Origin: Ailanthus altissimus
Lineage: Eukaryota; Streptophyta; Magnoliopsida; Sapindales; Simaroubaceae
Direction: 5' to 3'
DNA: 64,000 nucleotides
Assembly: GCA_946807835.1 (NCBI GenBank)
Contig: OX327693.1
Coordinates: 3,117,501-3,181,500, forward strand
In this document: one piece after another, positions 11,061 to 22,585 of the stretch
Layout: every line of letters begins with the position of its first letter
Position numbering within the stretch: position 1 is the first letter of the stretch
Notes under the pieces: model-generated
Databases searched by the model: none
What the model saw: the letters and a program-made list of their open reading frames with translations, nothing else
What the model was told of the DNA's origin: nothing
Program-made: the position numbers and the translations under genes

Positions 11061-13434
11061 AATAGTGTATGTGAGTATTTATATGTGATTAATAATTAAG
11101 AAAACATTTATGGAATTGGTGTGTATATATATGGCAAAAAAAAAAAAAAAATTAAGGTTGTGAGTGATAAATGAATATTATATAAATACATATATTATAT
11201 TTTAATATAGTAGTTTTATAGTCTAATTTTACAAGCATTATCCTTACTATATTTTATAATTTATTTTAGATAAATAAATGTTATGATTAATTAATTATGC
11301 TTTTAGTATATATTTTTGGCATGTTTATGATTACGTTAAGTGTAAAATTTTTATAATAAGTACAAATGTATGTACATAACTTATGGTTAGAATTTACTAT
11401 AATTTATTTTATAATTATGTTAAATGTAGATATTTTATAATTAGAAAATTTATGATTCATTGTAGTATTTAGTATTAGAAATATGCTTAATGATTATGTG
11501 ATTAAAGTGTCAAGTATAAAGAATAAAGTATGAGATGATAAATCTTTAACTATTTCTTTATAATTATTTGTAAATATGATCTATTTGTTTATATTTATCT
11601 TATGAAGATGAGATAAATTCAAGTATATGAATGAATATGTAATAAGTTAAAATAATATTATAGTTGAGATAGTATTTTTCACATATCAATAATGATTTTT
11701 AAGTAATTTAAAATTTAAAGAATATGAGATTTGATATAAAAGAAATGTTATAAGTTTATGTATTGTATTAAAAAAAGAATTTTGAACTTGACTGTATATT
11801 TCTCCTTCAAATTTACATATGAGATTCAAGTCTTTAGGACTCGTCTGTACATACAAAGAGGCTCTGAGCTATGTGTACGAGTGCTTTACTTGTTGGAAGC
11901 TAGTTTGCTCTGCACACGCATAAGACGAGGATATTAGTTTACTATACGCATGCGTAAGATGAGAATATGAGATGAGATAGAAAAGAGTATGTCCAATGCT
12001 TTATCCGAGGAGTATTCCGGGTACGCTGAGGTTTCCCCCTAGGTATTAGTTTAATATGATTTTTAATATAAATATAATATGTGATATTTCATATTCTTTA
12101 TATGTTTTACCATACTCAATTAAGAAAAATATAGCAACAAGCTTTATATATTGATATATCAGCAAAAGTTTTATTATTACTAAGTATACAGTTTTATAAT
12201 TATTTTATATTACAAGTTTTAAAGTAACTTATGATATTTGTATATGTCCACGTTTGTTTATCGTATGAATTTTTTTTAATGTTATTTACGAGGTAGATTT
12301 TTTTTATAAATATTTAGTTTTATTTATAAAAAAATATATATATTTCTTTTACCACTCATTGAGTAATTAGACTCACCCATTAATTTTAAAGAAAATTTCT
12401 CCCCAAATATTGTAAATTTCATAGTTCCGTTGAGTCACGTGTCACTTGTAACATGCAGCTATATGTATTAGTATATTTATTAGACATCTAATAAAGTTAT
12501 GTAAAAATATAATTTTTTATTTTTCATTGCCTTTGTCCAATAAATTTTAAAGAATCAAGTATATAGTTAATAGTTTAAAGTTTCATATTCACTCTGATGC
12601 CAAAGTAGGGTTGGGGCGTGTCATTTCATCAAAGATATTGATAATCATTTTCTCAAAAGACTATGCATCATGAAATGGTGCTTGAATGAACTTGTAAAGA
12701 TTTTTGAATGTCAGAAAATGAATGGACAAAAAGTTATACCAATTTTCTGCCATGCAAAGCCATCCGATGTGCGGAAGCAGATAGGCAGTTTTGGAGGTGC
12801 TTTTGTTGAACATAATAAAATTTCAAGGAGATGCCACAAATGGTTCAAAAATGGCAGGATTCATTAATGGAAGCATCCTGTTTATCTGGATGGGATTCAA
12901 TGATAACTAGGTAGTAACTTTAAACTCTCTTATGTACTCATTTAGAAATCATAAATTAATCCTACTACAAGTTAGTTGATGAATAATCATTAATTTGAAA
13001 GTTTAAATTTAATTTAGTAATACGTGTCATCTTAAAATATAATCTAGAATTTTCATCTCTTCTAATATTATATTTTAGACTCATTGATATCGTTCATCTT
13101 TATAATTGCTGGGCTTGAGCCAAAATATGTAGATGACATTGTCAAAGATATTATGAACAAACTGACAAATTTATCAGTCTCAAGTGATTTCAAAGGTCTC
13201 GTTGAACTAAATTCTCGAATTGAGCAAATTAAATCTCTATTATGCATTGGATTGTTGGATTTTCAAATTGTAGGAATTTAGAGCATGGGTGGTATAGGTA
13301 AAACAAGAAATGTCAAACCTCTCGTCAGCCAAATATCTGGTGAGTTTAAAGGTAAGTGATTCATGGAAAATGTTGGAGAAGAAGTATCTCTGTTAATTTT
13401 TAAGAGGCTCCTAAGCACAAATAAAGTTTTTTTT

Positions 13435-14680
13435 TGAGATATATTGGGTCGATTCCCAATAATTAATTGAAATTCTACCCATTTTATACTACAAAAGGAT
13501 TGAAACCCTTTCGTTATGGAAAGCAAGAAAGGTCACACAAACACCCAACTAATTGGTGATATGTTTCCTTTCAAAGAAGTTCGTCTTTGAAGAGAAACTA
13601 ATATGTTTACTTTTATATATTTTATTGAGGGTTCGGTTCAGCCTTCTAAGACTCCCTAACACATAATAATTTATTGAGTGTGGAAACAATCGAATTGTTG
13701 GGCTTGTTTATATAAAGAGACGGGCTTGAAGTGGTTACAAGATGTTGGAAGATAAGGTGGTGAGTTGATCTCTTCTAGATCTTCAGTGACCACGGAAAAG
13801 TTGTCCTACATGCATTTTGGAGTGGGAGAATTCTTGTCTTATGAGGTCAGAGCTAGTGTAAGAAGATTTATGCATAAATTCTATTCTTCAGAGTTATTGG
13901 AGCGTCTGTGCCTATTGAGTATTTGCTTCTAGGGTGCAGATTTGATCCGTGTTTGGTCATGCCATCTCAAGGAACTCTTCTTTCCTCTTTTTTCTTAGAG
14001 TCTTTTGTGAATTTAGGCCATAAGGTATGTTGTACTTGCTAGCCTACTGTAATGATACTCTCACTTGCTTGGACAATATGTTCCTTGGGCTACCATGAAC
14101 TAGCCATAGGCTTGAGTGTTTACAATATAGCTCTTCTCTCAAGGGAAAAGAGCGAGATTGGTTGCAATCCTAATTTCTTTTCTTCTAATTTTGCCTTTGA
14201 CATATTGGTGATAAATAGATACCACTAGCCTAAGCGTACCAAGTAGTATATGGTATATAGTCTTGATGTTCATTGCATGAAACAAGATCGGAGAAATATG
14301 TAGTGGTCTAGCTGTATGATACCTTCAGGTCTAGCTGTATAATGCCTTCATAGTATTCGGCCACATTGCTGAAGAAACTATTATCTTTCTCCCTATAATA
14401 TAGCTAGAAAGAATCTTGCAATACAATCACGAGTATGATGTTGATCGAAGCTCCTTTGTTGACTAGATCTCGCCTTATAAGCACATTGTTGATTTTGGCC
14501 TCCAAGTGCAGAGGGTTCCTGCTTAGGTATTATACTTATATGTTTTTGTTAGTAAAGACTATGATATTAGTGGTCTCCAAGTAGGCCTAATTTATTTGAT
14601 GTTCGGCCATGTAGCACTACGACTTATATTATGCCGAGATTTCAAAAAATGCCTTAGTGGTGGCTTTATATACCTTGAGT
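13435..14680. other. Unassigned sequence between TNL and Athila/Tat gag remnant
   Basis: The TNL similarity stops abruptly at about 13434. The segment is less AT-rich than its surroundings. It has one TATA-like site (TATATAAAG near 13710) and a local duplication TCTAGCTGTATRATRCCTTCA at about 14308 and 14332. No coding family is recognisable in six frames. It may be the diverged downstream part of the minus-strand Athila/Tat element or an unrelated insertion. Confidence 0.4.
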
Positions 14681-14917
14681 TTACACTTTAGTTAATGGAA
14701 TAGTGGAGCGCCGAATACTAGACCAAATGCCTTCTATTGTAGGAACAACATAATCCTTCAATGATCTTTGCGGATTCATAGCAGACATTGAATTTTTAAT
14801 ATTGTCGTGATTCCCTGCCATATTTCTATTTTGATGTTGTTCATGTTGAAGTCTTCGGAATGTTCTTTCAATCTCAGGATCAAAAGATATTAAATCTTCA
14901 CTCTTGGTTCTTTGCAT
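14681..14917 (-). pseudogene. Athila/Tat-type gag, N-terminal fragment
   Basis: The minus-strand frame begins MQRTKSEDLISFDPEIERTF and continues with RRLQHEQ and then SLKDYVVPTIEGIWSSI. The FDPEIERTFRRL start and the RSLxDYVxPT motif are typical of gag in the Athila/Tat branch of plant Gypsy elements. Only about 78 residues remain before a stop. On the minus strand it lies about 150 bp after a fossil tRNA-Asp primer site and a complete-looking LTR, the order of a retrotransposon 5' end. No pol of this element is recognisable downstream. Confidence 0.65.
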
Positions 14918-15060
14918 GAATTGTCAAAATAAAAAACAAAGATGGTAACTAAAACTGAAAAAGGAAAAAAAAAAGAAAAAAAATCATAGAATAAAATAAA
15001 ATCTGAAGTAAAAGTAAGATAGTATGGTATTAGTATTTTATCAAAGAATAGATAAAATAG

Positions 15061-15083
15061 TCATTGGCAATGGTCCCAAAAAG
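15061..15083 (-). promoter_or_regulatory. Fossil primer-binding site (tRNA-Asp type)
   Basis: On the minus strand the bases after the LTR read CTTTTTGGGACCATTGCC. The Athila-type site, complementary to tRNA-Asp, is TGGCGCCGTTGCC followed by GGGGA; it survives at 23220 in this window. Most differences are G-to-A at CpG or neighbouring positions, as expected from decay of methylated DNA. Confidence 0.55.
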
Positions 15084-15087
15084 TTGA

Positions 15088-16422
15088 TGTATGCTTTGAC
15101 AGCCTAGCACAAGTGCACGCTTTCGTATCAAGTAATATAGAGATAAGTCCAGATTATTGATCCCACAGAGACTATTGTATCTATTTCGTGAATCAATTAC
15201 TAAAATTACTCTATTTTACTTTTATCTAGAAAAACTTCTAAGATGGAGTTTAACTAACTATAGTACCGCTATTAAATTAAATCCAATTAAATATCACAAG
15301 CACTCAAAGATAAAATTCACTAGTTTAAAAATCAATCTAGGGTTTCGACGTATCCCATTGAATTCTTTAACCCCTTAGTTATTCCTTTACTACCACTTAT
15401 TTGGCTAGACACTCATTTTATTATAAGCTTCTGTCGAAAGTCGAACGATAATATCACACCCTAATGATTACCTATATGTCTAAAATAATCCGAATAAGAT
15501 GTAACTCATTAAGAATAAGTATAAATCAAACTATACATGCAACATAGGTATATGTCTATCCTAGATGGAACTCATAAATGTTACCCTATGATTATGTATC
15601 AATCTACCATAGGCTAAACACATAAATCCCTTTTGTCAAAGTTATCATGGTTCTTACATAATCAAAATAGTGGTAAGGTATAATGAAAGCATTAAGCACA
15701 GATAGATTGAATCAATTATGGGATATAAGTTCATAACTAAAAGTTTAAAAGATTCAATTACATACTAGGTTCAAGAACTTATAACCCTAGATCAAAAGTA
15801 TTCAACTCATGCTTACAACAATAGTATCAAAGCATGAATACAAAAATATCATGAACAAGATCATCTCTTAAAGTTAAAGAAGAAAATAATATAAATGATG
15901 TCTTGAGTTGTTCTTATTCCTATTGACTTGAATGCCTAAGACTTAGTGCTTTAATCTTCAATAAATTAATTTGATCTCTTGAATTGGATGTGTATCCATT
16001 GCTTGTATTTTTCCTCCTTGCCAAGTCTTTCTATTTTTGTCCTAAAATAGTGTTTTTGTAGATATGTGAAACTCTAGGTGCGAGGAGCTTCGAATTTGAC
16101 TTCAAATAAGAGAGTTGAAAGGGGTATTTATACATCGCATGGGCGTCGCAATGCTGGGGGCTCAGCATTGTGGCATTGGGAATGGGGAATGCGAGACTGG
16201 TGTTCTTAGACAGGTGCTGCAATGCTAGTTGCTGAGCACCGCTACGCTCAGTTACTGATTTGGGCACCGTGGCGCCCAGCCATTTGCTACGTCACTTTTG
16301 ATTTGTAAGCGTATCTCACTCGTTTCTAGTCTGAATTGCCTCCTATTAGATCCTATGTGTCACATTTTTCCTAATGCACTTATTTAAGATAAAAAAAACC
16401 CAAATAAATAGTCAAATATTCA
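15088..16422 (-). mobile_element. LTR of an Athila/Tat-type element (family F)
   Basis: Read on the minus strand it contains a GC-rich block (about 16295-16130), a TATA box GTATAAATAC near 16130, and the 3' pattern CTCTGTGGGATC, ACTTGATACGAAAGCGTGC, ACTTGTGCTAGGCTGTCA, close in design to the end of family D (48816-50261). It is followed by a primer site and gag start, so it is a 5' LTR. The outer end is uncertain: TGAATATTTGAC at 16422 or TGTGACACATAGG at 16364. The GC block contains a perfect inverted repeat CAATGCTG/CAGCATTG at 16149-16170. Confidence 0.65.
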
Positions 16423-17620
16423 TAGTTTAAAGTAAAATACCTAATTTAAGGTGCTGAATATACTATTGTCATATGGTATTATCACCTATTTATTGGATTT
16501 AGGAAACATAACCTTAGGTTGTTATTGAGTTGGGAAGCTAATAACACATAGGTTATCACCATGATTTTCTTAAGGATTACATATGGTGTGCACCAAGTGT
16601 TTGAAAAAATGTTTGAGAACGCTTAAGGTGTGACATTATGCCTAGGATTTCAATTGACGCTTAAGAGAGGTAATGAAATTAATCCTTGGATAATCAATTT
16701 AAGTGTTGTGTAATGAATGTATGTATAAGGGGTTAGATATGAATATCAACTTAGTTTTATATGTATAGAGTCTTATTTGGCATTCAGGAGAGAGAATGAG
16801 ATTAGTCTTAATCCCTTAATTAATGAACCAAACAAAAATGCTAATAAGAAGAATAGAATGAAATCAATACGCTAGGATCCTAATTTTATAGAATTCACCA
16901 TATTGCAGGATTATCATTTTGTTGTTAGATTATATATTCTAGAACTTGATGGAACTTTATTGAACAATATATGTTGATGTTATTTTGTGATTAATGACTA
17001 TTTGATATTTTTTCATTTATACCTTTTATGTGCTTAATGGTTCTAATTGCATTGGAAAATGGATTGGATATTTTAAATATTTGGGTTATGTGCTTGAAAT
17101 AGTTTAATCCATATGTTGGTCGTAAAAAGCATAACTTTGAGTTTGTTGAGTTGGGAGACTAATGAACTTAGGGTAGTCATATAAGAGTAATTTAATGCCT
17201 ATATGTATAACATATTAGATAGAGATATTAACTTAGTTATATATGCATAGTGTCTCATTCGGAACTTGGGAGAGGAAATGAGATTAATTATACACGTTAG
17301 ACTAATGAATGCATAAAATTGGTTATTGATCACTAATGACAAAGATCATAAGAACAATAGAGAGAAATCAAATCCCTATAACCCCGTTGCCATAAATCTC
17401 TATTCCCTTTAATTTACCTAGTTATTTAGTTTTAAGCTTTTTTTAATTCTATATTTCAACTTATCATTTAGATTAGTTTGGTTAAAGTTAGGTTGCTAAC
17501 ATCATTATACTTAGTATAAATTTAGGACACAATCTTCGTGGGAACGATACCCACTCATCACTTTATTATTTACTTACGAGCCATGCACTTGCGGTTATAA
17601 TTTACGTGTGTATAATTTCA
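16423..17620 (+). mobile_element. LTR-like fragment (family E, Athila/Tat style)
   Basis: The 3' end reads TAGTTTGGTTAAAGTTAGG, ACACAATCTTCGTGGGAACG, ATACCCACTCATC and GCACTTGCGG, then ends near TATAATTTCA. This is the usual end of Athila/Tat LTRs, where the GTGGGA-CGATACCC block precedes the terminus. An internal repeat is present: ATTAACTTAGTT...ATGCATAGTGTCTCATTCGG near 17230 resembles ATCAACTTAGTT...GTATAGAGTCTTATTTGGC near 16745. No primer site or gag follows; instead it abuts a truncated Copia integrase at about 17632. The left end is unclear. Confidence 0.45.
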
Positions 17621-17631
17621 TGAACAACATA

Positions 17632-19388
17632 CATCCAACTCTTTCAAGTGGGGTCATATTCATCCTTTCAACGACGTTATTCTGCTGTGGTGTTGATCTC
17701 ACTGTTCTATGTCTTGCAATCTCATGCTTGGCACAAAACCTGTCAAACTCTTTATTGCAAAACTTGATGCCATTGTCAGTTCTTAGCCTCTTCACTCTCT
17801 TGCCAGTTTAATTCTCAACAAGAGCCTTCCAAGTCTTGAACGCATCAAACACTTGATCTTTTCTTTTCAATATATAGACCCATAACTTTCTTGAATAGTC
17901 ATCAATCAAACTTAAAAAATTCCTAGCACCATCACGAGTAGCTGTCTAAGCTAATCCCTAAAGATCTGAGTGTATATAGTTAAGAGCCCCCTTAGTCTTA
18001 TGCTCGCCAGTACTAAACCTCACCCTATGTGTTTTCCCTAGCACACAATGCTCACAAAACTCCAGTGGCTAGAACTTATCCTCACCAAACACTTTTTGAC
18101 TAAATAACTCTTCCATGTTTCGCTCGCTTAGGTGTATTAGTCTAAGATGCCACAACTTAGTTTGCATATTTTCATCATCTACAGAAAATAATATAGAATT
18201 ACTTATAACTTCACCTTTAAGCATATAAACACCTTTGTGCCTCTCTAATCTCATTACCACCATAGAACCCTTTAATACTTTTAAAACATCTCTGTCAATC
18301 CTGATAGAACACCTATTCTAGTCTAATGTCTCTAGTGAGATCAAGTTCCTCTTGAGGTCTGGAACATATTTAACATCTGTCAATTATCTCACTCACCCAT
18401 TATACAGCCTAAGTTTAATACTACCAATTCCTATCATCTAACAAGTAATGTCATTGCCTATTAACACCTTACCACCACTAATGGGTTGAAAATTTATAAA
18501 CCAAGACTGGTACGGGCACATATGAAATGCACAACCAGAATCAAGAACTCATTGTTCAAAATTATTACCATTAGTAGCAACTAAAGTCTCTGTCCTGTCG
18601 TAGCTATCATTATATGCAAGTGCAATATCCACTTTCTTCTTGTCTTGTACTTTCTTCTCCAGATAGTCCTTTATGAAATACCCATTTTTCTTAAAGTAAT
18701 AGCACTTCTTAGAACTCTTGGACTTTGATCTTGAGCCCTTTTCCTTTCTATCTCTATATGAGAACCTTCTTCTTACAGATAAGCTTTTTGTATTGCCCTC
18801 GATCTGTTTTTTTAATAACTTTGAGTTTAATGATAATTTCACAACACTCATCGTTTAACTTTCAATGTCATAGAGAAATGTATCAACAAAACTCTCATAA
18901 CTCTTGGGAAGTGAACTCAGTAGGATAATCACCCTATCTTCATCTTCTATCTTGATGTTGATAGACTAAAGATCAAGAATGATATTGTTGAAGGCATCTT
19001 TATGATCTTTCATTGGTGTCCCATCTGACATGGACAACTGATACAGCTTCTATTTTATATGCAACTTGTTATCCAACAACTTTTGTATATAAAGGGAGTT
19101 AAGTTTCTTCCAAAGACTAATTGCCGTTGTATCACCTACTACTTCCCTCAGTACTTCATCGCTTAATGGCAAAATGATTGTGCTATGAGCTCTTTCTTGA
19201 ATGTCCCTTATTTCTACTTCAACATTAGATAACTTTGGCATTTTCTCCATATCACTAGATGGAGCTCCAGTCTCCTCTAATGTCAAGCCTAACCGTTGAC
19301 TCACCAATAATGCCTTAACCTTCATCTTCCACCGATTGAAGTCATTCGTACCGTTAAATTTCGTTACCTCATACTTTGGTATGGCTAT
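17632..19388 (-). pseudogene. Copia gag-integrase polyprotein, truncated (Tork/Tnt1-like)
   Basis: Gag starts at 19388, where the ATG seen in the sister copy (21729) is ATA. It continues FNRWKMKVKALLVSQRLG and LWKKLNSLYIQKLLDNKLHI. A zinc knuckle follows but is damaged: CYYFKKNGYFIKDY lacks the second Cys, the His and the last Cys. Then come the protease start VLDSGCAFHM, GAG-pre-integrase LWHLRLIHLSERNMEEL, and integrase SLIDDYSRKLWVYILK and RLRTDNGIKF. Several stops interrupt it. Homology ends at ERVGCML near 17632, where LTR-like DNA begins, so the rest of integrase, RT and RNase H are missing. It is the same family as the element at 21105 but in opposite orientation. Confidence 0.85.
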
Positions 19389-19401
19389 GTCTACTTAAAA
19401 C

Positions 19402-19418
19402 CTGGCTTTGATACCAGT
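19402..19418 (-). promoter_or_regulatory. Copia primer-binding site (initiator tRNA-Met type)
   Basis: The minus strand reads CTGGTATCAAAGCCAGG directly after the LTR end. TGGTATCA-AGC is the standard site complementary to the 3' end of plant initiator tRNA-Met, which primes minus-strand DNA synthesis. Confidence 0.8.
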
Positions 19419-19419
19419 T

Positions 19420-20024
19420 TGTTAAAGCAAAAGCAGTCAAACAAGCAAATATTTCAAGCAATATTATGCAGAAACAAGCAATTAAGAATATAGAGAGAGA
19501 AATGTAGAAGAAACAACATACAAAATATATGTGGTTCGGTAACTTGCCTACGTCTATTGCGGATTGAGATCACACTCTCTTATTATTTAAATCTTAAGGT
19601 ACTCACAAAGTATGTCTTTTACGAGAAAGACTCACAAAAAACTCATTCGTTTGCAAACAAAGATTTTCTCTCACTAAGAATTACAAAGTAAGCTATAATC
19701 ACAAAGATATCACTAAGATATATTTATATGCCAATTAAGAGTGTTTATATAGGTTTTAGGATGACCTAGGTTAACCCTAAATATGTGGGAGTCATTTTAA
19801 TGAGTCTTGAAAAAAATGAGAGTCAAAACCAATTTGGGAAGCACTTCTCCGCACTGGGCATAACGGTGCTGTAACATTTTACTTGGGCGCCTCGACGCTA
19901 GGTATTTGGCACTGCCACTTACATTTTTGCCTCTTTTTGTATTCATCTTCGATCTTTGTGTACCCAACGCATTTGGTTTACTCTCTAAATCATATCCCAA
20001 TAATTTTTAATCAACTTTCTTACA
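19420..20024 (-). mobile_element. 5' LTR of the minus-strand Copia element
   Basis: On the minus strand it begins TGTAAGAAAGTTG and ends TGCTTTAACA next to the primer site; about 605 bp. A TATA box CCTATATAAACAC lies near 19750, then GTGAGAGAAAATC, and the 3' GTAGGCAAGTTACCGAACC block. It matches the LTRs at 21105-21697 and 39822-40473 along most of its length, so all three are one family. A GC-richer patch (GCGTCGAGGCGCCC near 19900) lies upstream of the TATA box. Confidence 0.88.
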
Positions 20025-20179
20025 CTAAAGTTGTTTTAGATCCCTTTTTTTAATTAAAAATTTTAGTTTTTATAGTGCTATGTTGTGGTACTAGGTCAAG
20101 ACTCCTTAATTGACCTATTTTTCTCCTAGAATCTTAGTTAAATAAGGGTTATCAATTTTTATTTTAGGAAAGCGTCTAA

Positions 20180-20920
20180 GTGCATATTTGGTTGGGCTTC
20201 TCTACTAGTTAAAAAAGATTTTTTTAATGTCAAAAGCTCTTTATAAATTTTTTAGTGTGTTTGGTTATAACTGGAGAAGAGTTTGATTAAAAAAGTTATT
20301 TTGCATCTACTTAAAAAAGTTTAAAATTTATGTTTAGCGAGTAAATCCTTTTTGAGTTTTTTTTTAAAATATTTGTATAATATCAAATATACCTTAATAA
20401 TATTATTTAATTCTATGTGTACCCTTAATAAGAAAACCATATTCAACTAACATACTTTTATTATTTCTTGAAAGTCATTATATTTCGATATCTCTATAAC
20501 CATTATATCTTTAAAACACTCCTTACAAAAAACGTTTTGTCATAGGTAAGTATTATTTTTATTTTATTTATTTTATTTTTAATTTTTGTACCAAACACAA
20601 TAAGTTGTTTGACTCATTAATTATTGTGTGTTAACTTACTTGGATTCGTATGGTTTTATTGAATTTGAGGAAATATAATAAACATTTAAACTTATATATA
20701 AAAAAATTAATTTATTTAGATTTAAATATAAGCTTTATTTGGTGTCATTTTTGGTAATTCAATAACAAATAAGCATTAACAATGTGTAACCAAATAATTT
20801 AGTACTTTAAAAGAGTTTTTTAGTTAACAACTAAATTATCAATGATTTTTTCTTAAAAACTCTACTTTTAAAAGTTCTACTTTTAAAAAATTTATTTAAA
20901 AAACCCAATTAAATAAACCC
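20180..20920. mobile_element. Possible Tourist/PIF-like MITE
   Basis: The segment starts GTGCATATTTGGTTGGGCTT. The reverse complement of its end reads GGGTTTATTTAATTGGGTTT; 14 of 20 positions agree. It is flanked by TAA (20177-20179) and TGA (20921-20923), close to the 3-bp TWA target of PIF/Harbinger elements. Inner sequence repeats GTTTGGTT-type phrases and A/T-rich arms, and has no coding. The weak inverted repeat keeps confidence low. The flanking pieces 20025-20179 and 20921-21104 show nothing else. Confidence 0.35.
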
Positions 20921-21104
20921 TGAAGATCAAATAGTGTATTATTAGAACCATATTTTCCCATTAACTTAGTAATGTGGAGTTATTCTTATTTTTGTATTCA
21001 GTAGGTTTAATATGGTGGACCACATACTTTAAGCCTTACTTAATGTAAATGTATATCTACCAAACCACTGTCCACAAGTAGTGTGCCAAAAAGTGGTTTA
21101 TAGT

Positions 21105-21697
21105 TGTGAAAATATTGATTGAAAATCATCAGGATATGATTTGGAGATCAAGCCAAGTGCGTAGGGTACACGAGGATTGAAGATGAATGCGAAAGAAGGT
21201 GAAAGACACAAGGGATGATGCCCAGGTGTGGGCGTCGCGACACCCAGAACAAAACTCGAGCGCTGCGACGCCTAGCACGGGAATGATTTCCCATTTTGTT
21301 GCGAATTGTTTCATCTCCCACTTGCTCCATGACTCTCTAATATGACTCCCACACATTTAAGGTAAACCTAGGACGTCCTAAAGCCTATATAAAGACTCTC
21401 TATTGACTTGTAAACACATCTTAGTAATCCTTGAAGAAAGCTTTGTGATTTAGATATACTTTGTGATTCTTAGTGAGAGAAAATTCCTAGGTTACAAGAG
21501 AGTGTTTCTTTGTGAGTCTTTTCTGTAAAAGGTGTACTTTGTGAGTGTCTTACGATTCAATAATAAGAAATAGTGATCTTGATCCACGTAAATTCTTTAT
21601 GTTCTTCTTCTATCTTTCTCTTTTTAAGTTCATTCATTACTTATTCTACATATATTGTTTGAGTTATATTGTTTGTTTATGTGCTTCTGCTTTAATA
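21105..21697 (+). mobile_element. 5' LTR of the nested-host Copia element
   Basis: It begins TGTGAAAATATTGATTG, aligned to TGTGAGAATATTGTTTG at 39822, and ends TGCTTTAATA, where the 3' copy has TTCAACA. A TATA box (CCTATATAAAGAC at 21384) is followed by the conserved GTGAGAGAAAATTCCTAGG block. The first bases after it, ACTTGTATTAGAGC (21699-21712), are a mutated tRNA-Met primer site. Compared with the 3' LTR it lacks about 26 bp at 21583 and has a shorter GC-rich patch around 21227-21281, which holds the perfect 8-bp palindrome GTCGCGAC. Confidence 0.88.
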
Positions 21698-21728
21698 AAC
21701 TTGTATTAGAGCTTAGTTCTAAGCAGAT

Positions 21729-22585
21729 ATGGCTACACCTAAGTATGAGGTAGAGAAATTCAGTGGTACGAATAACTTCAATCTGTGGAAGATGAAGGTT
21801 AAGACGTTGTTGGTGAGCCAACGGTTAGGCTCGGTATTAGAGAAGACTGCAACTCCATCTAATGAAGAAGAAAAGACGCCATAGTCATTTAAAGCAAAAG
21901 CAGAAAAAAGGAACATTCAAGAAAAAGCTCACAGCACAATCGTTCTATCATTGAGCAATAAAGTACTAAGGGGTGTAGTAAGTGAGACGACGGTGATTGG
22001 TCTTTGAAAGAAGCTTGGTTCCCTTTATATATAGAAATCGTTGGCAAAAAAATTGCATATAAAGAAGAAGCAATATCAGCTGTCTATGTTAGAGGGGACG
22101 CCGATGAAAGATCATATAGAGGCCTTCAATGACATCATTCTTGATCTTGAGTCTGTCAACATCAAGATAAAAGATAAAGATAGAGTAATTATCCTACTGA
22201 GTTTACCCCGTAAAAGTTATGAGAACTTTATTAATACGCTACTTTACGACAGAGAGAGTTTAACAATGAGCGATGTGAAATCATCATTAAAATTAAACTT
22301 ATTAAGGAAGCAGATTGAGGGCAATGCAAAAAGTTTATCTATAAGAAGTAGTCCCTCGTATAGAGATAGAAGAAAAAAGGGCTCAAAATTGAAGTCCAGG
22401 ACTTCTAGGAAATGCTACTGCTGCAAGAAAGAATGGCACTTCATAAAGGACTATCCAGAGAAGAAAGCACAAGATAAAAAGAAAGCAGATGTTACGCTTA
22501 CCTATAATGATAGCTATGACAGCGCAGAGACACTTGTCATTATTGATGGTAAAAATACTAAACAATGGGTTCTTGATTCTGGTTG
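21729..22585 (+). pseudogene. Copia gag with start of protease, 5' portion
   Basis: From ATG 21729 the frame reads MATPKYEVEKFSGTNNFNLW, KMKVKTLLVSQRLG, then stops and a frame change, then the long open stretch from 22041: KKKQYQLSMLEGTPMKDHIE, DIILDLESVNIKIKDKDRVI, and a zinc knuckle CYCCKKEWHFIKDY in which the last Cys is Tyr. It ends WVLDSGC, the protease active site start (D-S-G), at 22585. The next base belongs to the Athila LTR. Gag forms the particle and binds RNA. The frame is broken by at least three stops, so it is inactive. Confidence 0.88.

Larger units (their letters stand above)
6940..12628 (+). mobile_element. Solo LTR of family C (Gypsy-like), interrupted
   Basis: The insertion begins TGTAACACTCGTG and ends GGGGCGTGTCATTTCA. 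It is bounded by TCAAA at 6935-6939 and 12629-12633. Removing it with one TCAAA restores the TIR frame (EESK-ILIIIFSK), which fixes both ends. Without the nested LTR at 7104-9875 it is about 2.9 kb. It contains a purine tract (9994-10310), a TATG-repeat zone (10384-11060) and a GC-richer block near 11830-12050, but no coding sequence. The GGGGCGTGTCA-type terminus and length resemble Tekay/Del-like LTRs. Solo-LTR status is inferred from the lack of internal sequence. Confidence 0.75.
6750..13434 (+). pseudogene. TIR-NB-LRR (TNL) resistance gene, split by nested LTRs
   Basis: Exon 1 starts at ATG 6750. It reads SPILLDVFLYFR, a TAG at 6798-6800 where the family has Gly, then GDTHDNFTSNL. After a frame slip in an A-run near 6855 comes DQLLKKGDEIAKALFSIIEE, reaching 6939. 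It resumes at 12634 as ILIIIFSKDYAS, then after another slip KWCLNELVKIFECQ, VIPIFCHAKPSDVRKQ and, after a third slip, MVQKWQDSLMEAS. It ends at a donor AG|GTAGT (12910/12911). This is a complete TIR domain. After an intron of about 170-200 bp, exon 2 has YVDDIVKDIMNKL, a stop for the conserved Trp, and MGGIGKT (NB-ARC P-loop). Homology stops near 13434. TNLs are intracellular immune receptors; this one cannot function. Confidence 0.88.
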
